A stretch of 64,000 nt of DNA from Novipirellula aureliae (GTDB lineage: Bacteria > Planctomycetota > Planctomycetia > Pirellulales > Pirellulaceae): positions 186,001 through 250,000 of the forward strand of contig NZ_SJPY01000007.1 in the NCBI RefSeq assembly GCF_007860185.1. The letters run 5' to 3'. Within the stretch, counting starts at the first letter, position 1. Every line of letters begins with the position of its first letter. Below are positions 36,431 through 45,871 of this stretch, one piece after another. Both the position numbers and the translations under genes were made by a program. The notes beneath the pieces are model-generated. The model saw only the letters and a program-made list of their open reading frames with translations. It ran no database searches and had not been told where the DNA came from.

Positions 36431-37081
36431 ATGCAAATGAGTGTTGAACAATCGCGGCTACCCAAATCAGACCGCGAAAGGCTACTTGATGTTGCCGAGC
36501 AAAGCATTGCAGCGGGGCTTCAAACGCGGCGGATCGTTGAACCCGAACTTGTCTCTTACAGTGACGCGTTGAGGCACGTCCAAGCCTCTTTTGTAACGCT
36601 TCGCACCGACGAGCAGTTGCGTGGCTGCGTCGGTTCGGTAGAAGCGAGCGATCCACTCGTCTTTGACGTTAGCCACAATGCTTTTCGCGCGGCATTCAAC
36701 AATGGACGGTACCCAGCGTTGACGGAAGCCGAGTTTCCCAGCTTGACGATTCAGGTCACCGTTCTGAGTCCGCTAAAGCATTTGATTACTCGGAGCCTCG
36801 GCGATGTGATCGCCAAAATTCAGCCTGGAGTCGACGGGGTTGTCCTGCGTCTCGGCCGGCGGCATGCGATGTTCCTCCCCGAAATTTGGGAAACGTTGCA
36901 AGATCCGGTCGAATTATTCCGGCATTTGCGTCTGAAGGCTGGATTGCCACCTGAGCGTTGGTCACCACGAATCCGCGTGTCGACCTTCCAAACCCAGCGT
37001 TTTTCTCGCTTAAAACCTGTTGATTTCATCAATCGTAGCGAGTCAGCGGCCGGTTCTCGCCCGTTGACCGCGCACCGGTAA
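36431..37081 (+). CDS. AMMECR1 domain protein
   Basis: 216 residues covering one AMMECR1 domain. Hallmarks are FVTLRTDEQLRGCVGSVEA (the LRGCxG motif), FRAAFNNGRYPALTEAEFPSL, IQVTVLSPL and GVVLRLGRRHAMFLPEIWE. In many bacteria this domain occurs with a MEMO-like protein and a radical SAM enzyme (AmmeMemoRadiSam); neither is adjacent here. The function is unknown. Start ATG 36431 or 36437. Confidence 0.85.
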   Translation: MQMSVEQSRLPKSDRERLLDVAEQSIAAGLQTRRIVEPELVSYSDALRHVQASFVTLRTDEQLRGCVGSVEASDPLVFDVSHNAFRAAFNNGRYPALTEAEFPSLTIQVTVLSPLKHLITRSLGDVIAKIQPGVDGVVLRLGRRHAMFLPEIWETLQDPVELFRHLRLKAGLPPERWSPRIRVSTFQTQRFSRLKPVDFINRSESAAGSRPLTAHR

Positions 37082-37103
37082 TTCGTCGCCACTCAAATCT
37101 CTC

Positions 37104-37129
37104 GTCGCGAAAGTCGTCAAGACTTTCGG
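37104..37129 (+). repeat. REP-like palindrome, GTCAA-loop variant
   Basis: GTCGCGAAAGTC-GTCAA-GACTTTCGG in the gap after the AMMECR1 gene. Head GTCG instead of GTAG; arms as in the GCCAA family. Confidence 0.6.
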
Positions 37130-37284
37130 CAGGCAGAGATTCGCCGAAAGACTCGACAACGTCTGCGACAGCATGCACGTCGGACCTCCTTAGGAGCTCC
37201 GACAATCTGTCTTGCATTTGAAGCTGAATGTTAGCTATGAATGAGGTTTGAACACTCATTTTCAACTCTCGACCGAGTCATCCG

Positions 37285-39039
37285 ATGCGAGGCAAGAAGC
37301 CAAAAATCGTCTTCGATTCCAAACGCTGGCGTGCTGTAAAGGCTGCCGTCTTGGTTCTTATTTGCTGCATCCATACCGTTGGATGCACCTCCTTTTGGAA
37401 TGGAACTTCCGAAGACAGTGAAAAAGAAGCGAGGCTCAAAGAACTTCTCAAAGTCCCCGAGCCGCCCGATTTGATTCGTGATGCCTCCATCACCCAGGGG
37501 ATGAATACGATCCAAGTGGACGGGGTTGCGGCAATCAACGGTCTACCTGGCACGGGCGGTCCGGCAGTCCCCTCGATCTATCGTGACCAACTGCTCGATG
37601 AAATGCAGCGTCATGAGGTGAAAGACCCGAACCATTTTTTAGAACTCAAACAAACCGCCTTGGTCCGTGTCCGCGCTTTCGTTCCCCCCGGAGCCCGCCG
37701 TGGCGATCCGGTCGATTTGCGGTTCATCACACCACCACGATCGGAGGTGCATGATCTACACGGTGGCTGGATGCTTGAGTCAAGACTTCGTCATCAACAA
37801 GTTTTGCAAAGTAGCGTGCGTCAAAGCGACGTCATGGTCGTTGGCACGGGCCCCGTTTTAACGCGAGCCGACCACCATCCATCGGAAGACGATGCCTACC
37901 GGCTTGAGGGTGTTGTCCTCGGTGGCGGACGCATTCAAATCGATCGAAAAATCGGGTTGATTCTCCGCCCTCAGTATCAACACGTCAAAATGGCCACCGC
38001 GATTGCGGCGGCGATCAATCGTCGATTCTACTTTTTCGACGGAACCACTCGGCGGGGTATCGCCAAAGCAATCGAAGACGACTTTATCGAAATCGAAGCC
38101 CACCCTCGCTACCGCGGGAACGAAGCACGTATGGTCGCGGTCATTCGCGCACTTGGCGTTGCACCAGAGTCCTCTGCAACTCAAAAACGACTGGTAGAAC
38201 TTGCCAGCCGATTGAAGGAACCAGCAACCGCATCGGATGCCGCCCTGCAACTCGAAGGGTTAGGCGAGTGTGCCATTCCGACGCTGCTAGAGGGACTCAA
38301 GGCAACCAACCCCGAGTTGCGTTTTTATGCAGCCGAGGCACTGGCATACCTCGACCGTAACGAAGCGATTGATCCCTTGTTGGAATCCGCTCGTTCCGTT
38401 GCTGCTTTCCGACATCCCGCTCTCCTTGCTCTGCAAGGTCTCGACCAGCAATTGGCGATCGACGGTTTGGTGAGTCTGATGGACGAACCGAGTTTGGAAA
38501 CCCGCTACGGAGCGTTCGTAGCGATCCGGAGCCGACCCGACGCGAAACACTATCTGCTTGGCGAGACGCTTGGTGAAGCGTTTCGCTTGTACGACGTTGC
38601 ATCAACCGCCTCGCCTGCAATTGTCATTTCGCTAAAACATCATCCTGAAGTGGTGCTCTTTGGAAGCCCCGGGAATCTCGACATTCCGACGTTCCTGATG
38701 GGCCCGCATGGGATCATGTTAAAAAATGATCCTGACACGCCAGGGATGCTTCGCATTAGCCGCTTCAAGGCGGGTGAGGATGATCGCCGAGTGACGATTC
38801 CTAGCAATGCGAAATCGGTTGCCGAAGGGATCGCAGCGGTTGGTGGCGGTTATGGTGATGTGGTTGCCGTTTTCAGAGAGGCGAAACAAAAGGGATACTT
38901 GAAAGACCAATTAGCATTTGACCCACTGCCTCGTAGTCAACGCACCTATTTTCGCGATACGGATTCCGCAGCAGACCAGGAGGGGTTCGGTGATGACAAT
39001 CCTCGTGCCGATGCCGAGTCGGAAAGCGACGAGGAATAG
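37285..39039 (+). CDS. lipoprotein with FlgI-like domain and HEAT repeats
   Basis: 584 residues. A signal peptide ends in a lipobox-like VGC near residue 33. Residues about 60-290 resemble the flagellar P-ring protein FlgI: IRDASITQGMNTIQVDGVAA, RVRAFVPPGARRGDPVDLRF, LHGGWMLESRL, ILRPQYQHVKMATAIAAAIN, EIEAHP. A set of HEAT-like helical repeats (about 310-420) follows, then a further domain and an acidic tail. No flagellar gene is nearby. It converges with the secretin-N protein. It may form an envelope ring, but this is inference. Confidence 0.8.
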   Translation: MRGKKPKIVFDSKRWRAVKAAVLVLICCIHTVGCTSFWNGTSEDSEKEARLKELLKVPEPPDLIRDASITQGMNTIQVDGVAAINGLPGTGGPAVPSIYRDQLLDEMQRHEVKDPNHFLELKQTALVRVRAFVPPGARRGDPVDLRFITPPRSEVHDLHGGWMLESRLRHQQVLQSSVRQSDVMVVGTGPVLTRADHHPSEDDAYRLEGVVLGGGRIQIDRKIGLILRPQYQHVKMATAIAAAINRRFYFFDGTTRRGIAKAIEDDFIEIEAHPRYRGNEARMVAVIRALGVAPESSATQKRLVELASRLKEPATASDAALQLEGLGECAIPTLLEGLKATNPELRFYAAEALAYLDRNEAIDPLLESARSVAAFRHPALLALQGLDQQLAIDGLVSLMDEPSLETRYGAFVAIRSRPDAKHYLLGETLGEAFRLYDVASTASPAIVISLKHHPEVVLFGSPGNLDIPTFLMGPHGIMLKNDPDTPGMLRISRFKAGEDDRRVTIPSNAKSVAEGIAAVGGGYGDVVAVFREAKQKGYLKDQLAFDPLPRSQRTYFRDTDSAADQEGFGDDNPRADAESESDEE

Positions 39040-39065
39040 TCAATTTGCCCCGCTGCATCCAACTC

Positions 39066-42047
39066 TTACTTCGGATTGTCTTGAAGAGAAGGTGGCTCGG
39101 TCGTGGCTTGCGTGCGACGATCGGCACCGAAGGACTTCAGCGCCGACTGGAGCGATCCGCTGCTGATGCTGCCGGACAGTTTCAAAACCTGTACTTCACC
39201 GCTTGAGAGAGCCGCGTTGTCAAGTTGCTCGACCATTTCGCAAATCAAGTTTAACAATGGTTCGCCTTCGGCGCTGATTAGTAACGTGTTGCCGACCTCA
39301 TCGACTCCGATCGACAATTTTCCTTTGAAAGAAAAGTCGGCGTTGCCACCGTTCCCACCGCCTTCGCTGGCGACCAACTCACTTCCGCTGCCGCTTCGAT
39401 TCCGCGCGGCATTCTTTTGAGCTCGCTGTGCTTGTTCGCCGCCTGCTCCACCACCACCTTGAAATGTCTTGTCATTGCTGCTGAGTAAATCTCGATAGGC
39501 TTCCTTGACGGTTTCCGCAATCCTTTTCGCATTTCCATGATGGATTTGGACCAGTTTCGTGAACCGAGCGCGGCGGTTGTTTGCCAATGCTTCCACATCC
39601 CATAAACGAATCAAATCCCGAATGGTTCTTAATTGGTCTGCCGTCGCACCGCTGACGACCAGGGTGTTGGTGTCGGCATCATCAACAAATTTCAGCTTAT
39701 TGCCTTTCCCCAAACCAGATGGTTCCTCGCTCGAATCGTCTTGAGCCATCCCCCAATACATACGAAGGAAGGAATCGCCGCTGCCCTCTTTTTCCTCCTC
39801 GTCTTCAAAAAACTCTTCCAAGTTCAATCGCATCCAATAGGCGGTTGTGTTTTCAATTTTAAACACGACATAAGGACGTTTCGGTGGTGCGACTTGTTGC
39901 ATCAGCAATTCAAGTTGGTCTAGCGCCTTGGTGTCAGGACTGCTCAGAATCAAATTGCCTGACGAGTCGACTTCGATACGAATTCCGGTCGATGTTTGCG
40001 TGGGGTTCGCGGCATCGGGTGCGTCTTGGTCGCCGAACTCGCGATCGAAATCGCGGGTGGACTGGATCGCCGGTCTTGCATTTTCAGTCCTTGCCTTTGT
40101 TGGAGCCAAATCATCGATGAGAGCGGCGGGCGGATAGTCCCATGCCAACTGATATTCAGGCTTGCCCGTTGACGCAAACGTGATCACATCGTGATCTTCC
40201 CGAACGCCATTCGGCTCGCTCGGCAGGGAGGCTTCTTGGCCGTCTGCGTCATCCCATTTGTCCCTTTCTTTGGGTGACATTTCATCGCTTAGGGGATGGT
40301 CAAATTGATCGGAGCTGGGGATTTCCAACGGGTTGGGGGAAACACGATCCCATTGAACCTTGAGTCGTTTGAGGTATTCGAGCGTTTCGGGGGTCGCGGA
40401 AGCCTCGATGACCCGTACCGTACGCGGGCTTCCGCCTGGCGGTGGTAATTCACCGAGCTTTATCAGCAACGATTCCACCTGCTCCATTTCCATTTCGTTG
40501 GCCCACAAGAGGACTTGACGGTTTCGGTTGTTCGCAGCAACGCGAAACTCGTCTTTCTCTTTCTCGTCCTCCTCTTGCCTACTAAAACTATCCCAATAAT
40601 TGTAGCGTTGATTGTTGTTTTGCTTATCCTTTCCATCTTTTTGGCCCATCAAAAACGCGATCGATTCAGCAACCTCACCCGCGTCAAGCCTTCTCAATTG
40701 TAAGACATGAAAATTCCGTCCGCTGCCGTCAAGCCGCTCGATCAACGATTTGATAATAAAACGATCCGCCGGTGATCCAGAGACGATTAACGCATTATTA
40801 TCCTTGTCGACTCGGACTCGCGTGGTCGGTTCCAAAATGTTCATTTCGGAGACGATTTCGATCAGCTTTTCTGGATCGAGTGAAGCCAGGCGAAAGACTT
40901 GAACACGGTCTTCGATATCGGCTAAGGAGACCATCGATTTGCTGGGGACGTCGATCCGTTTTAGAAATTCGGTTGCGATTGCCACCCGATCAGCCGGAGC
41001 ACGAATGATGACCGAGTTTTGTCGCGAATTGGCGACGATCGACACCTCGGTCTTCTTTTCCACCGGAGCTGGTTGGCCGCCACCACCACGCTGCTGCATT
41101 TGCTGCATAGCCATCATTTGCTGAGCCGTCATGGGTGCCGAATTTTTCTTGTCAACGCCTAAAAACTCCTCCAACATTCGCTTCGCCTCTTCGGCTGGGA
41201 TGTGCCGTAACGCGAATTCAGGTGCAAGGGCTTCGCGACTCGATACACTTCGTTCTTGCGCCAACAACTCGGCGACTTGCCGGACATTGATGGCTGCATC
41301 CAGCACTTCGATACGGTTGGTGGTTGATAATGCGATCAGCCGTCCATTGGAACTGACCATCGGTTTGAGTTCTTCGGCCAGTTTTTCGGCGGACAACCAA
41401 CCGACGTCAAGCGAAGTGCGGACAAACGAATGTGGCGGCAGCGACGCAAGTTGCTCGGGTGTCACGCGAGGTACGATCGCTGGGTTCATCGTTTCCGTTT
41501 TAGCAACCGTCAAACCGCCATCGAGTTCCAAAATCGTATAGCCGCGAGCCAACAAATAGCGATTGAAGAGATCGCGTGTTTCGGCAACCGTGTACCGACC
41601 CGGCGATGACAAGTTGACCCGGTCAGCAGGCAATTCCAACCAATCGAGAGGCTGGTCCGAGATTTCGGCCAACCATTGGACGAGTTCAACCCACGGTTGG
41701 TCACGAAAGTGGAATGCGACCCGCCCGTCTTCGCCTACGGTTGCGGTGAGTTGGTCTGAATCAATCGATGCGTCTTCGGCGTTATCGGGACGGCGGATGA
41801 CCTTCGGTTCCGAGCTTGACTCTTTCTTGGGTTGTTTGTCGCCCGCTTTCTCGTTTGCGGCTTTTTCGACATTCTGCTCTGATTTTTTCGCCGCGCCAGA
41901 CGGTATCGCTGTGGGAACGACCCCATTTTGCGCTGCCGTTTGCACGATACGCGAACTCTGCGGAAAGGCCGCGACCGCATCGGCCAAACCCGATAGGGAT
42001 ACCGATAGGGACAGGCAAACAACAATATGGAAAGCGGGGAATCGCAA
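39066..42047 (-). CDS. exported protein with repeated secretin-N (NolW-like) domains
   Basis: About 993 residues. After a signal peptide (RFPAFHIVVCLSLSVSLSGL) and a Ser/Lys-rich linker comes an N0/STN-like domain (VAFHFRDQPWVELVQWLAEI), then at least three secretin N-type repeats (VQVFRLASLDPEKLIEIVSE; FHVLQLRRLDAGEVAESIAF; FTKLVQIHHGNAKRIAETVK) with NALIVSG/NTLVVSG strands. The C-terminal beta-barrel secretin domain, with its VPxLGDIPxLG signature, is absent. It may line a periplasmic channel or be a scaffold. The TTG at 42047 has AGGTGA just upstream and starts the signal peptide cleanly; ATG 42101 would add 18 residues. Confidence 0.8.
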   Translation of the reverse strand: MRFPAFHIVVCLSLSVSLSGLADAVAAFPQSSRIVQTAAQNGVVPTAIPSGAAKKSEQNVEKAANEKAGDKQPKKESSSEPKVIRRPDNAEDASIDSDQLTATVGEDGRVAFHFRDQPWVELVQWLAEISDQPLDWLELPADRVNLSSPGRYTVAETRDLFNRYLLARGYTILELDGGLTVAKTETMNPAIVPRVTPEQLASLPPHSFVRTSLDVGWLSAEKLAEELKPMVSSNGRLIALSTTNRIEVLDAAINVRQVAELLAQERSVSSREALAPEFALRHIPAEEAKRMLEEFLGVDKKNSAPMTAQQMMAMQQMQQRGGGGQPAPVEKKTEVSIVANSRQNSVIIRAPADRVAIATEFLKRIDVPSKSMVSLADIEDRVQVFRLASLDPEKLIEIVSEMNILEPTTRVRVDKDNNALIVSGSPADRFIIKSLIERLDGSGRNFHVLQLRRLDAGEVAESIAFLMGQKDGKDKQNNNQRYNYWDSFSRQEEDEKEKDEFRVAANNRNRQVLLWANEMEMEQVESLLIKLGELPPPGGSPRTVRVIEASATPETLEYLKRLKVQWDRVSPNPLEIPSSDQFDHPLSDEMSPKERDKWDDADGQEASLPSEPNGVREDHDVITFASTGKPEYQLAWDYPPAALIDDLAPTKARTENARPAIQSTRDFDREFGDQDAPDAANPTQTSTGIRIEVDSSGNLILSSPDTKALDQLELLMQQVAPPKRPYVVFKIENTTAYWMRLNLEEFFEDEEEKEGSGDSFLRMYWGMAQDDSSEEPSGLGKGNKLKFVDDADTNTLVVSGATADQLRTIRDLIRLWDVEALANNRRARFTKLVQIHHGNAKRIAETVKEAYRDLLSSNDKTFQGGGGAGGEQAQRAQKNAARNRSGSGSELVASEGGGNGGNADFSFKGKLSIGVDEVGNTLLISAEGEPLLNLICEMVEQLDNAALSSGEVQVLKLSGSISSGSLQSALKSFGADRRTQATTEPPSLQDNPK

Positions 42048-42255
42048 GATGTCACCTGAAAAGCACGGTTCATTTTGGCTCGCGGGCCAGACACCACCCA
42101 TTATGGGTACTTGGCGTCAATAATGCAAACGTTTGTTTATTGGCACGAGTTGATACCACCCTTACGATCGGCGGCAGGATTCCGCTACAAAATTCAACTC
42201 AACGGGGTCTTCGCAGGACACACGACAGTGGATGAACCGACGTCGACAAGCCGTG

Positions 42256-42261
42256 TATAAT
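42256..42261 (+). promoter_or_regulatory. possible -10 box (TATAAT) for the cytochrome-domain gene
   Basis: TATAAT at 42256-42261 overlaps the first in-frame ATG (42260), which supports the later ATG 42302 as the real start. No good -35 hexamer at 17 bases. Confidence 0.3.
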
Positions 42262-42301
42262 GCACCAGCACACCTTTTCGTTTCTCGGCTCGAGTCAACC
42301 T

Positions 42302-44284
42302 ATGCAACGTTTGCGTCCACTTATCGTTTGCTTTTTGTGCTTTTTGGCAATCTTTGCTAACAAATCCTCAGCGGTAGAATTGACGATCCAAGAGAAACAG
42401 GCAGTCGCCGAGATCAAACGGTCGCTTTCGACGGCAGGCAGCCGCTATAAAGCGGGCCAGTTGCAGGCGGCGGTCGAGTCGATGAAGATCGCGGGCGAGC
42501 AAATGCATGAAGCGGTCAAAAAGGGTTCGCCTGCGGTCTACGAAGAACTCAAACCACTCATGAAATCGCTCGGTGCCGCTCACGTCTATCTCGAACTCGA
42601 AGGCGTGCGAGTGCCACCCTTTGAATTGCCCCGTCGTGATCGTGAGAGTGACCAGACATCCGTCTCCGTGAACGAATCAAACCGAGCCGCGCCGGCGTCG
42701 AATCCACCAACGCCCACCCCACCAATCACTCCTTCGATCACTCCACCAATGCCCGCGAGTCCGGAGGTCGGTTTTGTCAGCGATGTGGTGCCCATCCTGG
42801 TCAACCAGTGCGGTCGTTGCCACGTCGCCGGTTCGCGTGGCAACTTCAACATGGCTACTTACTCGCAACTGATGAAAGGATCGCGTGCCGGGCGAGTCGT
42901 TTTTGCAGGCGATGTGGCCAGCAGTGTTTTAATCGACAATATCGAGTCGGGCGCGATGCCACCCAATGGGACCGTGCCAGCCTCCGATTTAGAAAAACTC
43001 AAACAGTGGATCGCGAGCGGAGCCAAGTTCGATGGCGACGATCCCGAAACGTCACTGTTCGCGTTGTTATCGTCTGCATCGAAGAAAATAGAACCATCGG
43101 CATCCGCTCCGATCAATCCTGCAACCCCCGCAAACAAACAGACCGTCGATTTCGCACTCCAGGTCGCACCGATGTTTATCCAAAGTTGCAGCGGGTGTCA
43201 TCTTGATTCGATGCAGAATCGTGGTGGACTGCGAATGGACACCTTCGCCCAAATGATGCGTGGTGGCGATAGCGGCCCGATCATTGTTCCTGGCGATGCC
43301 GCCTCGAGTTTACTCATTCAAAAGCTGCGCGGTATGGCGGGCGATCGGATGCCTGCAGGTGGACGGCCGGCGTTTTCGGACGAAGCGATCGAGCTCATTT
43401 CGACCTGGATCAATGAAGGAGCCGTTCTCGGTGGCGATCGGAATCGCGCGAACCAACCAATCAAACGGATGAGCCAACTGGCTTGGGCGGACAAAGCAAC
43501 CCCATTGCAACTCAGTGATCAGCGAAAGCAAGCTGCACTCGAAGATCTGCAATGGGTCAATTCCAAAAACTCCAACCCCATCCAACTCGAGACCGACCAC
43601 TTTTTTGTCACAGGAACCGCGGACAAGAAGACGATCGAACTCGTCGCCGAGCAGGCAGAAGAAAAAATGGATCTGGTGAGACGGCTCGTTCCAGGCGAAG
43701 AGGGCCCTGCCTACTTCGCAGGTCGGGCAACCCTCTTTGTTTGGGCCAGACGATATGACTACAGCGAATTTGCGAAGATGATCGAAGCCAGAGACGTGCC
43801 CGCCGATTGGAACAGTCACTGGAAATACGACGGACTCGATGCTTACGTCGCCATCGTCGCGACGCAGCAAGAGGAGAGCAAAGAAATCGCCGAGCGATTG
43901 ACAGGCCCACTCGTCAGTTTGGCATTGGCGACATCCGGCAAAGATGTCCCGATTTGGTTTGCCACAGGAGTCGGCGAAACGATCCGCAAGCAGAATCGGC
44001 AGAGGGTCGATCGTGACACGTTACGCCGCGAGCAGGCTGAACTGCAGCTCGCAGCCGCAGCGATGAAAGACGCCAAGCAATTCCTCGATGAAAAACTAAA
44101 GCCTGAGCAAACCGACCAAATCAGTGCCGCGGTTGTCGCGTCGATGACGGAACGTCCACGGCGAAAGGGTTTTGATTCCTTACTCCGAAAACTAGGCCAA
44201 GGAGAGCCGTTCGAGCAAGCATTCCAAAGCTCCTTCGGCGTAACAGTCGAGGTCTATCTAACCGCTTGGCTAGGGTCGCGTTAA
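42302..44284 (+). CDS. exported protein with two c-type cytochrome motifs and a DUF1570-like C-terminus
   Basis: About 660 residues. A signal peptide (MQRLRPLIVCFLCFLAIFANKSSA) is followed by a helical region and a Pro-rich linker. Two cytochrome-like domains follow with CGRCH (about residue 170) and CSGCH (about 296), each followed by a D..A.S.LI...MP pattern (SGAMPPNG; RGMAGDRMPAGG), as in planctomycete c-type cytochrome domains. The C-terminal third (FFVTGTADKKTIELVAEQAE...) resembles gluzincin-like DUF1570 regions but no HExxH is seen. It probably binds two haems in the periplasm; the partner is unknown. Confidence 0.8.
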   Translation: MQRLRPLIVCFLCFLAIFANKSSAVELTIQEKQAVAEIKRSLSTAGSRYKAGQLQAAVESMKIAGEQMHEAVKKGSPAVYEELKPLMKSLGAAHVYLELEGVRVPPFELPRRDRESDQTSVSVNESNRAAPASNPPTPTPPITPSITPPMPASPEVGFVSDVVPILVNQCGRCHVAGSRGNFNMATYSQLMKGSRAGRVVFAGDVASSVLIDNIESGAMPPNGTVPASDLEKLKQWIASGAKFDGDDPETSLFALLSSASKKIEPSASAPINPATPANKQTVDFALQVAPMFIQSCSGCHLDSMQNRGGLRMDTFAQMMRGGDSGPIIVPGDAASSLLIQKLRGMAGDRMPAGGRPAFSDEAIELISTWINEGAVLGGDRNRANQPIKRMSQLAWADKATPLQLSDQRKQAALEDLQWVNSKNSNPIQLETDHFFVTGTADKKTIELVAEQAEEKMDLVRRLVPGEEGPAYFAGRATLFVWARRYDYSEFAKMIEARDVPADWNSHWKYDGLDAYVAIVATQQEESKEIAERLTGPLVSLALATSGKDVPIWFATGVGETIRKQNRQRVDRDTLRREQAELQLAAAAMKDAKQFLDEKLKPEQTDQISAAVVASMTERPRRKGFDSLLRKLGQGEPFEQAFQSSFGVTVEVYLTAWLGSR

Positions 44285-44639
44285 TCGTCGTAGATCGAGA
44301 CAGCAGAATGGGGGCAACCGATATCGTCTCTTGGTTTGCATGCTCATCACCACCCAGATTCTGCTGCCTATCGGCTTTGACCACCGCGACACAATGGGCC
44401 CCACCATCCCGATCCATGTTTAATCCGTGAGTATCCGGGGCTCAATTAGCTCCCATTCGCGTGATTAGCGGGCAAAACGATCCATCAGCCGGCTAAAAAG
44501 TTTGCCCGCGAATAACGCTAATTAGCGCGAATGGAAGAAGAGTTCTTTGCAGAAGAAGGGACACAGAAGTGTTGTCATTTTTTTTCCCACTCCCCACTCC
44601 CCACTCCCCACTCCCCACTCCCCACTCCCCACTCCCCAC
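44285..44639. other. 355-base intergenic region with inverted repeat and heptanucleotide array
   Basis: No gene. At 44453-44534, CCATTCGCGTGATTAGCGGG and its imperfect complement (CCCGCGAATAACGCTAATTA...) form a long hairpin that could terminate both convergent genes. At 44586-44640 there is a 7-bp tandem repeat (separate entry). Confidence 0.75.
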
Positions 44640-44640
44640 T
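44586..44640. repeat. 7-bp tandem repeat (ACTCCCC), about 8 copies
   Basis: ACT occurs every 7 bases from 44589 to 44638, with CCCC between. The array touches the wecB stop codon (TCA on the plus strand, 44640-44642). Such arrays are prone to slippage. Confidence 0.95.
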
Positions 44641-45749
44641 CAGCCGACCAAAATCTTTGCAATCCGTCCAGCGGCTTTCCCGTCCCAGCCGGCGGGACAG
44701 GATCCGACATCGTACTTGCCATCGAGGACCAATTGCAATTGCTGGGCCAGCAATCCGGCATCGTTGCCGACCAGAGTACTGCTGCCCTCGGTCACGGTGA
44801 TCGGGCGTTCGGTATTTTCTCGCATCGTCAGACAAGGGATCGACATGACTGTCGATTCCTCTTGCAAGCCACCCGAATCGGTCACGATGACTTTTGAATT
44901 ACTTGTTAGCGACAAGAACTCCAAATAACCTTGCGGTGGCATCACCGTGATTCCTGGCGCATCATCGAGCAGTGATTGGATTCCAAAGCTTTCAATCCTT
45001 GCTGCGGTTCGAGGGTGAATTGGAAAAACAATTGGCAACTCATCACTGACTTTTTTCAATACCTTCAAAATGCCCGTTAACGTCTCTTTGTCGTCGACAT
45101 TAGAGGGTCGATGCAATGTGACAACACCATATTGTTTTGGCATTAACTTGAAATCGGATAGCACGGACGTCGACTTCGATTTTTCAAGGGAATGCATCAG
45201 AGTGTCGATCATCAAATTGCCGACAAGATGGATTGCCGAGTCGGGATGTCCTTCTCGTTTGAGGTGATCGATTCCAGCGGGGTCCGACACCAGCAACAGA
45301 TCGGAGATGGAGTCTGTCACGATCCGATTAATTTCTTCAGGCATCGCGCGGTCAAAGCTGCGCAGCCCTGCTTCGACGTGAGCGACTTTGATTTGCAGTT
45401 TTGCCGCAGCGATCGCGGCAGCCATCGTCGAATTCACATCGCCGACAACGACCAGGTAATCGAATGGTTTGCCGTTCGTGCCGCCTGCTTCCAATACGGG
45501 CTCGATCCGTTCGAGTATTTTTGCGGTCTGTCCCGCTTGAGTCCCCGAGCCGACGTCTAAAGAAACATCAGGCTTTTGGATCTCGAGTTGTTCAAAAAAC
45601 ACATCGGACAGTGTTTTGTCGTAATGTTGACCCGTATGAATTAAAGTCGCATTCGCTTTCCCCGTTGCATTTAAAGCACGTAGAAGCGGAGCCATTTTCA
45701 TAAAGTTGGGTCGTGCACCGACCACGCAAGCAAGATTTTTCATTTTCAT
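44640..45749 (-). CDS. wecB: UDP-N-acetylglucosamine 2-epimerase (non-hydrolysing)
   Basis: 369 residues, normal length. Signatures include LACVVGARPNFMKMAPLLRA, IHTGQHYDKTLSD, VVGDVNSTMAAA, HVEAGLRSFDRAMPEEINR and TDSGGLQEES. It makes UDP-ManNAc from UDP-GlcNAc for surface polysaccharide. It is the promoter-distal gene of the minus-strand polysaccharide locus. The start is ATG 45749, or ATG 45743 (MKNLACVV). REP-like repeats lie in its upstream gap. Confidence 0.93.
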   Translation of the reverse strand: MKMKNLACVVGARPNFMKMAPLLRALNATGKANATLIHTGQHYDKTLSDVFFEQLEIQKPDVSLDVGSGTQAGQTAKILERIEPVLEAGGTNGKPFDYLVVVGDVNSTMAAAIAAAKLQIKVAHVEAGLRSFDRAMPEEINRIVTDSISDLLLVSDPAGIDHLKREGHPDSAIHLVGNLMIDTLMHSLEKSKSTSVLSDFKLMPKQYGVVTLHRPSNVDDKETLTGILKVLKKVSDELPIVFPIHPRTAARIESFGIQSLLDDAPGITVMPPQGYLEFLSLTSNSKVIVTDSGGLQEESTVMSIPCLTMRENTERPITVTEGSSTLVGNDAGLLAQQLQLVLDGKYDVGSCPAGWDGKAAGRIAKILVG

Positions 45750-45767
45750 TTGTTAAGGTAACTGAAC

Positions 45768-45857
45768 TCGCAGAGAGCTCAGGCAAAAGCGAAGGAAATC
45801 AGAAGTCTCTGCGACTTCTGCTACGGGAAGCTGAACTCGCAGGGAGCTCAGACGATT
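45768..45857. repeat. three GCAGA-loop REP-like palindromes between wecB and the heparinase gene
   Basis: CTGAACTC-GCAGA-GAGCTCAG occurs twice in direct orientation (about 45771-45791, and a GCAGG variant at about 45831-45851). Between them (about 45801-45823) is a copy whose reverse strand reads GTAGCAGAAGTC-GCAGA-GACTTCT, with a GTAG head. The same family lies inside the next gene. Confidence 0.8.
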
Positions 45858-45871
45858 TGAAGTTAGCAAGT

